Positions 15,795 through 24,999 of a stretch of DNA of 64,000 bases are shown in pieces (position 1 is the stretch's first letter; each line of letters opens with the position of its first letter). The notes under the pieces were generated by a model. The model saw only the letters and a list, made by a program, of their open reading frames with translations. It did not search any database and was not told the origin of the DNA. The position numbers were made by a program, and so were the translations under genes. Origin of the DNA: DATHWB01 sp035544575 (lineage in GTDB: Bacteria > Actinomycetota > Acidimicrobiia > Spongiisociales > ZC4RG35); contig DATKEC010000044.1 of assembly GCA_035544575.1 (NCBI GenBank), forward strand, positions 1 to 64,000, given 5' to 3'.

Positions 15795-16634
15795 TCAGCT
15801 CGCCACGGCGATCCCCGCGTCTTCGAAGGCGGGACAGATCGCCTGAAACGAGCACCAATCGCACAGTCGGCCGGGACGCGGCGGAAACCGCTCCTCGCTC
15901 ATCGCCCGCTCGATGGCGCTCCACAGAGCCCGCAGCTGGCGGTCCATGGCGTCGAGCTGCTGGTCATCGACCTCGAGGCGGTACATGGTGGGCCCGTTGA
16001 GGTACATGAGCCGTAGCTCCCGCGGCGTTTCGCCGGTGCGGCGCCGAACGAGCAACCCGTAGATCTTCAACGCAAAGAACGCCGGAACCGCGTAACGCTC
16101 GGGAGGCGCCTTGCCCGTCTTGTAGTCGGTGATCACCAGCCGACCGTCGGCACCTCGATCGATCCGATCCAGAATTCCCCGGATGACGATGCCGTCGAGA
16201 TCCTCGGTCATGTCGAGTTCTCGATCCATCGGCTCGACCTCTGCGGGGTTCTCCACCGAGAAGTAATTGGCGAGCAGCGTCAGACTCTCCAGGCCCCACT
16301 CACGCTCATGGTCGACGGATGCGAACAAGCCGGAGTACTCCTCGTCGGCACGCACTTCTGTCCACGCCTGCCGGAAGAGGTCATACAGCATCTCGGGCGT
16401 ACGCTCGTTGGCATCGAGGTCGAAGAGCCGCTGCAGCGCCAGATGCGCCGTCGTCCCCCGGGCCTGATAGGCGGTCACCGGCTCTGGGAGCCGGTCGATG
16501 CTGCGGAACTTGAACAACTGCGGACAGATCTTGAAATCACTCGCCCGCGACGGCGAAAGCCTCTCCAACGACAGGCCCTCCCCGGCCGGTGGCGCAGTCG
16601 CCCGGCTGGCGATCGACAGATTCCCAGACTCCAT
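15795..16634 (-). CDS. RecB/Cas4-like PD-(D/E)XK nuclease
   Basis: The 279-residue protein is a stand-alone nuclease of the RecB/Cas4 group. It has CPQLFKF near residue 38, an RGTTAH segment, acidic residues in GILDRID and the catalytic VITDYKTGKAPPERYA (D-x-K) near residue 168. The C-terminal CDWCSFQAICP forms, with the first cysteine, a likely 4Fe-4S cluster site. Single-domain actinobacterial relatives exist (Rv2119 type); their substrate is unclear. No cas genes or arrays are nearby. The ATG is 6 nt after TAGGGT. Confidence 0.88.
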   Translation of the reverse strand: MESGNLSIASRATAPPAGEGLSLERLSPSRASDFKICPQLFKFRSIDRLPEPVTAYQARGTTAHLALQRLFDLDANERTPEMLYDLFRQAWTEVRADEEYSGLFASVDHEREWGLESLTLLANYFSVENPAEVEPMDRELDMTEDLDGIVIRGILDRIDRGADGRLVITDYKTGKAPPERYAVPAFFALKIYGLLVRRRTGETPRELRLMYLNGPTMYRLEVDDQQLDAMDRQLRALWSAIERAMSEERFPPRPGRLCDWCSFQAICPAFEDAGIAVAS

Positions 16635-16640
16635 GCCCGC

Positions 16641-16646
16641 ACCCTA
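16641..16646 (-). promoter_or_regulatory. -10 hexamer (TAGGGT), leaderless promoter of the RecB-like gene
   Basis: TAGGGT ends 6 nt before the ATG at 16634 and no ribosome site is present. Confidence 0.5.
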
Positions 16647-16769
16647 TCGAACCCGAATGACAGAAGTGTGATTCCCCAGAGACCCCCTCCGTCCCCGCCG
16701 CTCCACATCGGGCCGCCTCCCCCACACCGCCGGACTCCGTCCGGATCGGGGAGGAGACCGGACGATCTC

Positions 16770-18044
16770 TCAGGGGAAGATGCCACGTACCAGCTTGGCG
16801 TCGGTGACGCGTTGGATGCCCTTGATGAGCGCGGCGGTGCGCATGTCCACGTTCTCCTTGACAGAGATCTGAAGCACGTCGCTGAACGCCGTCGTCATGA
16901 TCTCTCGGAGCCGCCCGACGATCTCGTTCTCGGACCAGAAGTACGCCTGCACGTCCTGGACCCACTCGAAATATGAGACCGTCACACCTCCGGCATTGGC
17001 GAGGATGTCAGGAACGATGAACACACCGCGCGACCGCAGGATGTCGTCTGCGGCCAGCGTCATCGGGTTGTTCGCCCCCTCCACGACGAGACGGGCCTTG
17101 ATGTCAGGTGCGTTGTCGGCGGTGACGACACCCTGGACTGCGGCGGGAATCAGGATGTCGCAGTCGACGAGGACGACCTCCTCGTCGGCGATGTGATCAG
17201 CCTTCGGATATCCCTCCAGCGTCCCGTTCGAATCGACCCAGTGGGCGGCATCGTTGACGTCGAGCCCGTTCTCGTCGTAGATCCCGCCGGTGATGTCCGA
17301 GACCGCCACCACCCTCAGGCCGAGTTCGTCGGCGGCGATCGCGGCGTAACGGCCGACGTTTCCGAATCCGTGGATCGAGACCTTGGCGTCCTTGACCGGC
17401 ATGTTGAGATGCGAACAGGCCGGCGTGATCAGCGACACCACGCCACGACCGGTCGCCTCTCGCCGGGCGACCGAGCCACCCAGCGATGGGGGCTTGCCGG
17501 TGACGACCGCTGGAACCGAGTGGCCCACATGCTGGGAATACGTGTCCATCAGCCACGCCATGACTTGTTCGTTCGTCCCGAGGTCCGGAGCGGGAATGTC
17601 GGACTGCGGGCCGATGACATTGATGATCTCCATCGTGAAGCGGCGGGTCACCCGCTGGAGTTCGGAGCGGCTCAGTTCCCGGGGGTTCACCCGTACGCCA
17701 CCTTTGGCGCCGCCGAACGGAACCCCGACGATCGAGCACTTCCAGGTCATCCACATGGAGAGTGCCGCCACTTCACCCAGCGTCACGTCGTCGGCGTAAC
17801 GGATACCGCCCTTCGTCGGCCCCATCGTCGTGAGGTGTTGGACTCGGTAGCCGAACAGCGTCTCGACGGTGCCGTAGTCGTCGTGACGGAATGGAAAGGT
17901 GACGATGGTGCAGCGCTGCGGAACCCGGAGCCGATCGGCCACGTTGTCGTCGAGGTTCATGAACTCGGCGACCCGATCGAACTGCGCCACTGCCTCGAGG
18001 TACATCGGACTGTCGAACTCGTGGGTCAACTCTTCCGAAGCCAT
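16770..18044 (-). CDS. gdhA: Glutamate dehydrogenase (Glu/Leu/Phe/Val family)
   Basis: The 424-residue protein interconverts glutamate and 2-oxoglutarate plus ammonia. Substrate-domain motifs include GGIRYADDVTLGEVAALS and the catalytic lysine in VPFGGAKGGVRVNP. PAPDLGTNEQVMAWLMDTY follows, then a Rossmann domain with VSIHGFGNVGRYAA. Length and motif order fit the roughly 420-residue hexameric class. Coenzyme preference was not assigned. The ATG follows GGAGG with good spacing. Confidence 0.94.
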   Translation of the reverse strand: MASEELTHEFDSPMYLEAVAQFDRVAEFMNLDDNVADRLRVPQRCTIVTFPFRHDDYGTVETLFGYRVQHLTTMGPTKGGIRYADDVTLGEVAALSMWMTWKCSIVGVPFGGAKGGVRVNPRELSRSELQRVTRRFTMEIINVIGPQSDIPAPDLGTNEQVMAWLMDTYSQHVGHSVPAVVTGKPPSLGGSVARREATGRGVVSLITPACSHLNMPVKDAKVSIHGFGNVGRYAAIAADELGLRVVAVSDITGGIYDENGLDVNDAAHWVDSNGTLEGYPKADHIADEEVVLVDCDILIPAAVQGVVTADNAPDIKARLVVEGANNPMTLAADDILRSRGVFIVPDILANAGGVTVSYFEWVQDVQAYFWSENEIVGRLREIMTTAFSDVLQISVKENVDMRTAALIKGIQRVTDAKLVRGIFP

Positions 18045-18069
18045 GATCCTCCCGGTCGGCTTGGGTACG

Positions 18070-18075
18070 AATCTA
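18070..18075 (-). promoter_or_regulatory. -10 hexamer (TAGATT) of gdhA
   Basis: TAGATT lies 25 nt before the start, leaving room for the GGAGG ribosome site, so gdhA has a leadered mRNA. Confidence 0.45.
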
Positions 18076-18143
18076 GGGTCCTGGACGGCTCCGGCCGTGG
18101 CGCGTTCCGGTTTTCGTCATACCCGTCCCGTACGTTGTGCCGT

Positions 18144-18338
18144 ATGAAAACCAACGCTTCGCACTCACCAGCCAATGCATCCTCGATCGCAGCCACGGCA
18201 TCCTCGAACGCCATCGACCGAGCGAGCCGGCCCGTCGTGTCAACCGAAGCCACCTTCGAACGGGCGATGGCGGCATTGGTGGCGGCCGGGATCGGCTTCG
18301 AGGTCGTGGCCGAGGACGCCGTCGGGCGTGCAGCCTGA
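18144..18338 (+). CDS. Doubtful small ORF (64 residues)
   Basis: This ORF fills most of the 324-nt interval between gdhA and the AdnB-like gene. It starts MKTNASHSPANAS and ends with a more protein-like ATFERAMAALVAAGIGFEVVAED segment. No ribosome site or family motif is visible. The antisense frame (starting near 18211, reading MAFEDAVAAIEDALAGECEA) is about as plausible. At most one of them is a gene; the rest of the interval shows only the two flanking promoters. Confidence 0.25.
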   Translation: MKTNASHSPANASSIAATASSNAIDRASRPVVSTEATFERAMAALVAAGIGFEVVAEDAVGRAA

Positions 18339-18354
18339 GACGATCTCCACACGA

Positions 18355-18360
18355 TATTGT
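18355..18360 (+). promoter_or_regulatory. -10 hexamer (TATTGT) of the AdnB/AdnA-like operon
   Basis: TATTGT ends 8 nt before the GTG at 18369. It includes the upstream TTG at 18357 that could otherwise be called the start, which favours GTG 18369. Confidence 0.5.
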
Positions 18361-18368
18361 CGACCGTC

Positions 18369-21347
18369 GTGAGCACCGAGGTACGAATCGGCCCCGATGA
18401 GTGGCCGGCGGTGGTCGCCGACACCGACGGGCCTCAGTTGGTGGTGGCTGGGCCGGGGACGGGCAAAACCGAGTTCTTGGTCCGTCGCATCGTCCATCTG
18501 ATCGAGTCCGGTGTCGAACCCAGGGCGATCCTCGTGCTCACGTTCTCTCGCCGGGGGGCGGCGGAGTTGCGAAGCCGGATCTCGAATCGGCTGGCGCGCT
18601 CGGCGGGACCCCTCTCGGTGTCGACTTTCCACTCCCTGGCCATCCGTCTGCTCGAGACCTACGAGGAGCGGCCGACGACGCGGCCTCCACCAACGTTGCT
18701 GACAGGACCAGAGCAGGTTTCGCTGGTCGCAGAGCTGCTGGCCGACACGGATCCGGCACCGTGGCCCGTCTCGCACCGAGCGATGTTCCGAACGCGCACG
18801 TTCGCCGCCGATGTCGCCGACTTCCTCCTGCGCATGGCCGAGCGCAGGATCGACTCGGACCGCCTCACAGAGATGGTCCACCGGCGCCCGGATTGGCGTG
18901 CCCTACCGGACTTCCGTGATCGCTATCTGCAGACGCTGTCGGAGCGAAACCGCGTCGACTACGGAACACTGCTGTCGCGCGCCGTCGACCTGGCGGCGGA
19001 CCCGGCGGTGTCAGGCCGGCTCCAGACCGACCACCGCTATGTCGTGGTGGACGAGTATCAGGACACCTCCCCCGCCCAGGCCGAGCTGCTCGACGTTCTC
19101 ACGCGAACCCATCGGAACCTGACCGTCGCCGGTGATCCACACCAGTCCATCTACAGCTTCCGCGGCGCCGATGTCTCCAACATCGCCCGGTTCTCCGAAC
19201 GCTTCGTCGGAGTCGACGGGAGTCCCGCCCGACGGATCGTCCTGGACGCCTCGTTCCGGGTGCCTGCCGCCATCCTCGCCGCGGCGACCCGCGTGACCGC
19301 GGGTGCGGGGCTCCCGGGTGAAGCCGGCCCGATCGCACCGGCGCCGCACTCGGGGTCCGTTCACGTGCATGTCTTCGACCAGGCCTCGGCGGAGGGCGAG
19401 TGGGTGGCAGCCGAAGTCGAGAGGCTTCACCTCGTCGAACAGATCCCCTACCGGCGCATGGCGGTGCTCGTGCGGTCCACGCGCAACCTCCTCCCGGAGC
19501 TGTCAAGGGCCCTCGACCGTCGTCACATCCCCCACGACACACCCGACGTCCGTCTCGTGGACCATCCCGCCGTCCAACTGATCCTCGACCTGGCCCTCGC
19601 TGCCGCCACCGCCTCGTCGGAGGACCCGCTGACCCGCCAGGCCGCCGAGGCACCGATCCGGCGTGTCCTCCTCGGTCCTCTGTACGGTCTGGGTGTTGCG
19701 GCTGAACGAGCGCTGCAGCGGAACCGCTTGCGAACGGACGCGGGTTGGGTCGAGGCACTCTCGGGCGACCCCGCCACCGCCGACCTGGCCCGGTTGCTGA
19801 CCGGCGGCGCCTGGGCCACCGAAGCCAGCGCCGTCGACGGGTTCTGGCGGGTCTGGAACGACCTCGATCGGTTGAGCGCGTTCGCCCTCGAACCGGGCCG
19901 GCACGGACATCGCGCGGCGTGGACGGCATTCGCGCAAGTCCTCGAACAGCAGCATGAGCGCAATCCGGAAGTGAGCCTTCTCCGCTACCGCCAGATGGCC
20001 GAGTCCGACGACTTCGAGGCGACTCCTCTGCTCTCGCATCGGACCACCAACGACGAACGGATCACACTGACCACGCTGCACCAGGCCAAAGGCCTCGAAT
20101 TCGACGTCGTGTTCATCGCCGACGCCACCGAAGACGTGTTTCCGGACCTCCGGCGCGGATTCAATCCGCTCGACCCTCAGGCGCTGGCCGGGCCGGCCGA
20201 CCGCTCGTCGTGGCTCTTGGAACGCTTGCGCGAGGAGACACGTGTCGCGTACACGGCGATGACCAGGGCACGGGCGCGACTTGTCATGACCGCCACCATC
20301 GCCGGGATCGACGAGAACGAGCGCCGGCCCAGTCGATTTCTCCTCGCGGCCGCCGGCGTGGATTCGGTCGACGAGCTCCCGCCCGCACCCTCCAACCGGG
20401 ATGATCCGCTGACCACGCGGGGCCTCGAGACGGTGCTTCGGCGAGCCCTGCTCGACCCCCTCCGACCGATGGCGGAACGACTGGCGGCGGCCGCCACATT
20501 GGCCGAAGGGTCGCCCGCCTTGTGGGACGCCGAACGTTTCGCCGGCGTTCGCCAGCCCGGGCCGGATCGCGGCGTGTTCAGCCGACCTCCTCGTCTGTCG
20601 CCGAGCCAGGCAGAGTCGTATCAGGAGTGCCCCCGCCGATACGTGTTCGAGAGGCGCCTGGCGATGACGGACTCCTCGGGAGATCACGCCCGGTTTGGGA
20701 CCCTGGTCCATGGCGTTCTCGAGCGCGCCGACAACGCGGCGAAGGCGGAGGCACGACCCCGGCCGACTCTCGGCGACGCCCACGCGGCTCTCGACGACGT
20801 GTGGCGAACGGAGGCCGATTTCGGCTCGCCGTGGCTCGACGCGCTCTGGCGTGGCAAAGCGATCGAACTCCTCGATCGGCTGTTCGCCCAATGGCCCGGA
20901 GACAGCCTCGAGACGATCGCCGCCGAACTGAACCTCCACTGGAACGGCGGTGGGGTCGAGTGGGTTGGCCGCGCCGACAGAATCGAGCGACTCACGGACG
21001 GATCGGTCCGAGTGGTCGATTACAAGACGTCGAAGACGATCATGCCCAAGCACAAGGCGGCGCGTTCGCTCCAACTCGCGTTCTACGCGCTGGCCGCCAC
21101 CGCCGATCCGGCGATACCGGGACCCGTCGACAGCGCAGAGCTGTGGTATCCCGCCACCGGACAGGTCGGGTTCCGCCGCTCACTGGACATGTCTCTCCTC
21201 GATGAGCTCCGATCCGTTCTCGAGTCCATCGCCGGGTCGATCACGGACGAGCGGTGGGAGCCGACACCCGGGGAGGCGTGCGATCGATGCTCGGTGCGCA
21301 TCGTGTGTCCCGAATGGCCCGAAGGCCGAGCCGGGTTCACGGGATGA
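18369..21347 (+). CDS. AdnB-like UvrD-family helicase with C-terminal RecB nuclease domain
   Basis: The 992-residue protein has an SF1A helicase core: Walker A AGPGTGKTEFLVRR near residue 30, TFSRRGAAELRSR, Walker B VVVDEYQDTSPAQ and GDPHQSIYSFRGA. A C-terminal PD-(D/E)XK nuclease has VRVVDYKTSKTIMPKHKAA near residue 882. Cysteines in ECPRRYVF and CDRCSVRIVCP resemble the iron-sulfur staple of AddB/AdnB. With the next gene it resembles mycobacterial AdnAB, which resects double-strand breaks. Which subunit is the AdnA or AdnB counterpart needs phylogeny. Confidence 0.88.
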   Translation: MSTEVRIGPDEWPAVVADTDGPQLVVAGPGTGKTEFLVRRIVHLIESGVEPRAILVLTFSRRGAAELRSRISNRLARSAGPLSVSTFHSLAIRLLETYEERPTTRPPPTLLTGPEQVSLVAELLADTDPAPWPVSHRAMFRTRTFAADVADFLLRMAERRIDSDRLTEMVHRRPDWRALPDFRDRYLQTLSERNRVDYGTLLSRAVDLAADPAVSGRLQTDHRYVVVDEYQDTSPAQAELLDVLTRTHRNLTVAGDPHQSIYSFRGADVSNIARFSERFVGVDGSPARRIVLDASFRVPAAILAAATRVTAGAGLPGEAGPIAPAPHSGSVHVHVFDQASAEGEWVAAEVERLHLVEQIPYRRMAVLVRSTRNLLPELSRALDRRHIPHDTPDVRLVDHPAVQLILDLALAAATASSEDPLTRQAAEAPIRRVLLGPLYGLGVAAERALQRNRLRTDAGWVEALSGDPATADLARLLTGGAWATEASAVDGFWRVWNDLDRLSAFALEPGRHGHRAAWTAFAQVLEQQHERNPEVSLLRYRQMAESDDFEATPLLSHRTTNDERITLTTLHQAKGLEFDVVFIADATEDVFPDLRRGFNPLDPQALAGPADRSSWLLERLREETRVAYTAMTRARARLVMTATIAGIDENERRPSRFLLAAAGVDSVDELPPAPSNRDDPLTTRGLETVLRRALLDPLRPMAERLAAAATLAEGSPALWDAERFAGVRQPGPDRGVFSRPPRLSPSQAESYQECPRRYVFERRLAMTDSSGDHARFGTLVHGVLERADNAAKAEARPRPTLGDAHAALDDVWRTEADFGSPWLDALWRGKAIELLDRLFAQWPGDSLETIAAELNLHWNGGGVEWVGRADRIERLTDGSVRVVDYKTSKTIMPKHKAARSLQLAFYALAATADPAIPGPVDSAELWYPATGQVGFRRSLDMSLLDELRSVLESIAGSITDERWEPTPGEACDRCSVRIVCPEWPEGRAGFTG

Positions 21348-24300
21348 CCATCACACCCACACCACAACAGGCAGCGGTGGTGACAGCTCCGTTGCAGTCG
21401 TTTCGCGTCGCAGCCGGAGCGGGTACCGGCAAGACGACGACGATGGCGATGCGCGTGATCGCACTCATCGAACGTCACGGAATCGAACCCGAACAGATCC
21501 TCGGCATCACGTTCACCAACAAGGCGGCGGGCGAACTGGCCGAACGTATCTCCACCTGGATGGGCGACCAGACCGAAGCCGGCCGGGAAGTCGAGGTCCA
21601 CACGTACCACGGGTTCGCTTCCCAGATCTTGCGGGAGTTCGGCGCCCTGGTCGGCATCGAGCGTGACACCAAACTCGTCACGCCCACCTTCGCCCGCCAG
21701 ATCCTCTTCGACGTGGTGCGGGCAGCCGAGATTCGCACCTGGGACCTCTCGAATCGGCACAACGTCGACAGGGCTGCCAGTTTCGCCGGCCAGTTGGGCG
21801 ATCACCTCCTCGCACCCGCCGATGTCGTCGTCCCCGACATCGGAGCCGACGACGTGTGGCTGAAGCGAGTCGACCTCCTGAACGTTCTTCGCCTCTATGA
21901 ACGCGAGAAGCGCCGCATGGGGGTGGCCGACTACAGCGACCTCATCACGTCGGCGTGGCGGGTGGTCTCGGATCACCCCGAGGTGGCAGACGCGATCGTC
22001 GAGCGTTACCGGGCCGTCGTGCTGGACGAATACCAGGACACCAATCCCGCCCAGCGCGAACTGCTGCGCGCCATCTTTTCGAACCGGGTGCCCGTGACAG
22101 CCGTCGGCGACGCCGACCAGACGATCTACGAATGGCGAGGCGCGAGCCTGCAGAACTTCGCCGACTTCGGCCTCCACTTTCCCAACGCGGAAGGACCTGC
22201 CCCCTCCCTGCCACTGACGACCAACCGTCGGTCGGGCCAGGCCATCCTGGATGTGGCCAACCAGATCAAGGCGAAACTGGCTCCCGACCCGGATCAACTC
22301 GAAGCCGTCGAGGGAGTGCCTCCCGGCCGGGTGGTGACGGCATGGTTCGGCACGGCCGCCGAGGAAGCGGCGTGGATCGCGAGCGAGATCGAACGGCTCG
22401 GCGAGGACGGTCTGGCTTGGAGTCAATGCGCGGTGCTGTTCCGCAAGAACAAGGACATGGCGATGGTCCACGAAGCCCTCTCCCAACGAGACATCCCCTA
22501 CGAGGTGGCGAACCTCGGGGGGCTGCTGTCGGTCCCGGAAGTCGCCGACGTCGTGGCGTGGCTGCGTCTCCTGGCGCGATCGGAGGACACCGTTGCCGTC
22601 GTTCGCGTCCTCCAGGGGAGTCGATTCCGTCTGGGTCTCGCCGATCTCGCCCGGCTGTCGGACTGGGTACGAGAACGCCGGGGCGACATCGCCGACGACA
22701 TCGACGGGCTGCCCGACTTCACCCTCCTCGAAGCCATCGACCATCTCGACCACGTCCAAGGCCTTCGAGCGGACGCCCGGCGGGCGCTGGTTCAGTTTCG
22801 CGGCGAGCACGCCGAGTTTCTCGGCATCAGCCAGGGATCCTCACTGGTGGAGATCTGTCGGAGCATCCTCGATCGAACCGGAGCATGGCAGGACATCGAG
22901 GCGATGCCGCGAGCGGCAGGGCTCTCCGCCCGTCTCAACCTCTTCCGCTTCCTCGATCTCGCCGAGAGTTGGAGCCCGCTCGAGGGGCGACCCTCGCTGG
23001 CCGCTTTCACGTCGTATCTCGACCTGATGCACGACAACCCGCGCGAAGAACTCGACACCGCCCGCGTCTCCCAAGCCGATGCCGTCACGTTGATCACCGT
23101 CCACCGAGCGAAGGGCCTCGAGTGGGAGGCCGTGTTCCTCCCCGCCGCCTATCGGACCAACTTCCCGGCGGGCTACCGCGGGGACGATCCGTACACCAGC
23201 CCGGACATCCTCCCGTTCGAGTTTCGGCTCGATCGCGATTCGCTGCCCGCCATCGACGCCACCACCGACAAGTCCGAGCGAAACGAAGCGCTGCGCCAGC
23301 GTCACGAGGACTCGGAGTGGCGGCTCGCCTACGTCGCCACGACTCGAGCCCGCCAACATCTCACGGTCACGGGAGCGTGGTGGTACGGCCATCCGATACC
23401 GCTCACGAAACCCACGCAACCCTCTGAGTTCTTCGACGTGTGCAGAACGCGCGGTGAACACGTACGGGACACACCCGAGCCGCCCGACCGACCAGTCCGA
23501 GCGTCGTATCGCAGTGAGTCCGCCGCGCCGGATCCCGGCTTCGAACACGGGTGGGCCGACGCCCTTCGGAACACGCTGTCCGATCCGGACTGGCCGCGCG
23601 TCGAGGCCGCGAGGCGCGGGTTGGCCGACTCCTACGATGCGGCGGTGGCAGGGTTCCAAGACCGCCTGTTCGCCCTCCCCGATCCGCCGGTGGACTCGAC
23701 GCACACCGACGTCGTGACGTCGGCGACCGGATTGGTCACCTACGCAACCTGCCCCCAGCGCTACCACTGGACCTTCGTCGACACCCTCCCTCGCCGCTCG
23801 TCACAGGCGGCACGGCGCGGGACCGACGTCCATCGCCGCATCGAACTCCACAACCTCGGCGTGATGCCGCTGGAGGAGCTCTCCGAAACCAGCTATGACC
23901 TGGTGGCAGACGGCGACGAGCCTGCCGGCACCAACCCCTTCGGCGTGTTCGAAGCCACCCGGTACGCGCACACTCCGCCCATACTCACCGAGGTCCCCTT
24001 CGAACTGGGTCGCGGCGCCGGACGAGTCAGGGGACGCATCGACGCCGTCTACGCCGCACCCGACGACGGATGGGAGATCGTCGACTTCAAGTCCGGCAGG
24101 GAACGCCCCGACGGTGCCAACCTCGTCCAGCTCGAGGCATATGCCCTGGCTGCGGCAGACCGGAGCCTGGGCCGTGCTGCTCCGGCACACATCTCGGTGT
24201 CGTTCGTCTATCTCGGCGGCACCGAACCCGCGGTCCGGAACCACGTAGTCGACGAGCGATGGCTCGAGGACGCAGGGACACGGATCGACGGCATCCTCGA

Positions 24301-24406
24301 GGGAATCCGAGACGGGCGGTTTCAGACGACGCCGTCAGAGGCCTGCCGGCGGTGTGACTTTCTCCGCTTCTGTCGGGACGGCTCTGACTTCGTCCGCCGT
24401 CAATGA
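21344..24406 (+). CDS. AdnA-like UvrD-family helicase with C-terminal RecB nuclease domain
   Basis: The 1020-residue partner starts MTITPTPQQAAVVTAPLQSF (Q motif). Walker A is AGAGTGKTTTMAMR, Walker B VVLDEYQDTNPAQ, motif III VGDADQTIYEWRGA, and a late motif reads YVATTRARQHL. Its nuclease domain has YATCPQRYHWTF, GRIDAVYA, WEIVDFKSGRERPDGA and a final CRRCDFLRFC, a second probable Fe-S set. It overlaps the first subunit by 4 nt (ATGA), a sign of stoichiometric production. Both Walker A motifs look intact. Confidence 0.88.
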   Translation: MTITPTPQQAAVVTAPLQSFRVAAGAGTGKTTTMAMRVIALIERHGIEPEQILGITFTNKAAGELAERISTWMGDQTEAGREVEVHTYHGFASQILREFGALVGIERDTKLVTPTFARQILFDVVRAAEIRTWDLSNRHNVDRAASFAGQLGDHLLAPADVVVPDIGADDVWLKRVDLLNVLRLYEREKRRMGVADYSDLITSAWRVVSDHPEVADAIVERYRAVVLDEYQDTNPAQRELLRAIFSNRVPVTAVGDADQTIYEWRGASLQNFADFGLHFPNAEGPAPSLPLTTNRRSGQAILDVANQIKAKLAPDPDQLEAVEGVPPGRVVTAWFGTAAEEAAWIASEIERLGEDGLAWSQCAVLFRKNKDMAMVHEALSQRDIPYEVANLGGLLSVPEVADVVAWLRLLARSEDTVAVVRVLQGSRFRLGLADLARLSDWVRERRGDIADDIDGLPDFTLLEAIDHLDHVQGLRADARRALVQFRGEHAEFLGISQGSSLVEICRSILDRTGAWQDIEAMPRAAGLSARLNLFRFLDLAESWSPLEGRPSLAAFTSYLDLMHDNPREELDTARVSQADAVTLITVHRAKGLEWEAVFLPAAYRTNFPAGYRGDDPYTSPDILPFEFRLDRDSLPAIDATTDKSERNEALRQRHEDSEWRLAYVATTRARQHLTVTGAWWYGHPIPLTKPTQPSEFFDVCRTRGEHVRDTPEPPDRPVRASYRSESAAPDPGFEHGWADALRNTLSDPDWPRVEAARRGLADSYDAAVAGFQDRLFALPDPPVDSTHTDVVTSATGLVTYATCPQRYHWTFVDTLPRRSSQAARRGTDVHRRIELHNLGVMPLEELSETSYDLVADGDEPAGTNPFGVFEATRYAHTPPILTEVPFELGRGAGRVRGRIDAVYAAPDDGWEIVDFKSGRERPDGANLVQLEAYALAAADRSLGRAAPAHISVSFVYLGGTEPAVRNHVVDERWLEDAGTRIDGILEGIRDGRFQTTPSEACRRCDFLRFCRDGSDFVRRQ

Positions 24407-24999
24407 CGCGGGTCGCTTGTTTCGTCCTCGGTTACCTGATCGGCGGCATCCCCACCGCCGACACATGGGCTCGTCGATCCGGCATCGACTTGCGGGCGGC
24501 GGGATCTGCCAATCCGGGGGCGAACAACGCGCTCCGCCTCGGAGGTCGCCGACTGGCCGCTGCCGTTCTCGCCACCGAAGTCGCCAAAGGAGCCCTCTGC
24601 GTCCTGCTGGGTTCGGTTCTCGCGGGCGACATCGGCATGGTGCTGGCCGGAGCCGGAGCAACAGTCGGCAACGTCCTCAATCCATACAGGCGATTCCGGG
24701 GAGGCCAAGGTCTCGGGATCTCGGCGGGAGTTCTGTTGGCAGCTGTCCCGATCGCGGGAGCGTTCGGCCTGGCCGTCATCGCCTTCGTGGTCAAGATCAG
24801 TCGTATGACAGCCCCGGCGGCGCTGGCGGCCCTGGTCGCCGTTCTTGGCTCATCGGTCTGGCTCCCGGTCACTCCGTGGGGAATCACCGACTCAGGTACT
24901 GCCAGCCTCCTGGCGGCTGCGATTGCGGTGGCGGTGACTCCCAAACAGGTGATCAAGCTCAGACGAGCCGACCGTCCTCGGCGGCGAGCACCAGCGTGA
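24403..24999 (+). CDS. Divergent PlsY-like glycerol-3-phosphate acyltransferase
   Basis: PlsY transfers acyl groups from acyl-phosphate to glycerol-3-phosphate in the membrane. The 198-residue protein begins LGYLIGGIPTADTWARRSGI and GSANPGANNALRLGG, matching PlsY motif 1. Motif 2 is altered: the usual GHxFPVFLxFKGGKG reads GNVLNPYRRFRGGQG, losing the His and a Lys. It has about five membrane segments. It may be an inactive or altered paralogue. Its start overlaps the nuclease-helicase stop by 4 nt and its 3' end overlaps dtd by 41 nt. Confidence 0.75.
   Translation: MTRVACFVLGYLIGGIPTADTWARRSGIDLRAAGSANPGANNALRLGGRRLAAAVLATEVAKGALCVLLGSVLAGDIGMVLAGAGATVGNVLNPYRRFRGGQGLGISAGVLLAAVPIAGAFGLAVIAFVVKISRMTAPAALAALVAVLGSSVWLPVTPWGITDSGTASLLAAAIAVAVTPKQVIKLRRADRPRRRAPA

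Noticed and set aside
14596..15846. Plus-strand frame of about 416 codons across the PH/SHOCT gene and the non-coding block
   Set aside because: It is antisense to the PH/SHOCT gene, has low-complexity Arg/Pro/Ser composition and no ribosome site.
18026..18424. Minus-strand frame of about 132 codons between gdhA and the AdnB-like gene
   Set aside because: It overlaps the promoters and 5' ends of both flanking genes and lacks a ribosome site. Only a low-confidence small plus-strand ORF was kept.
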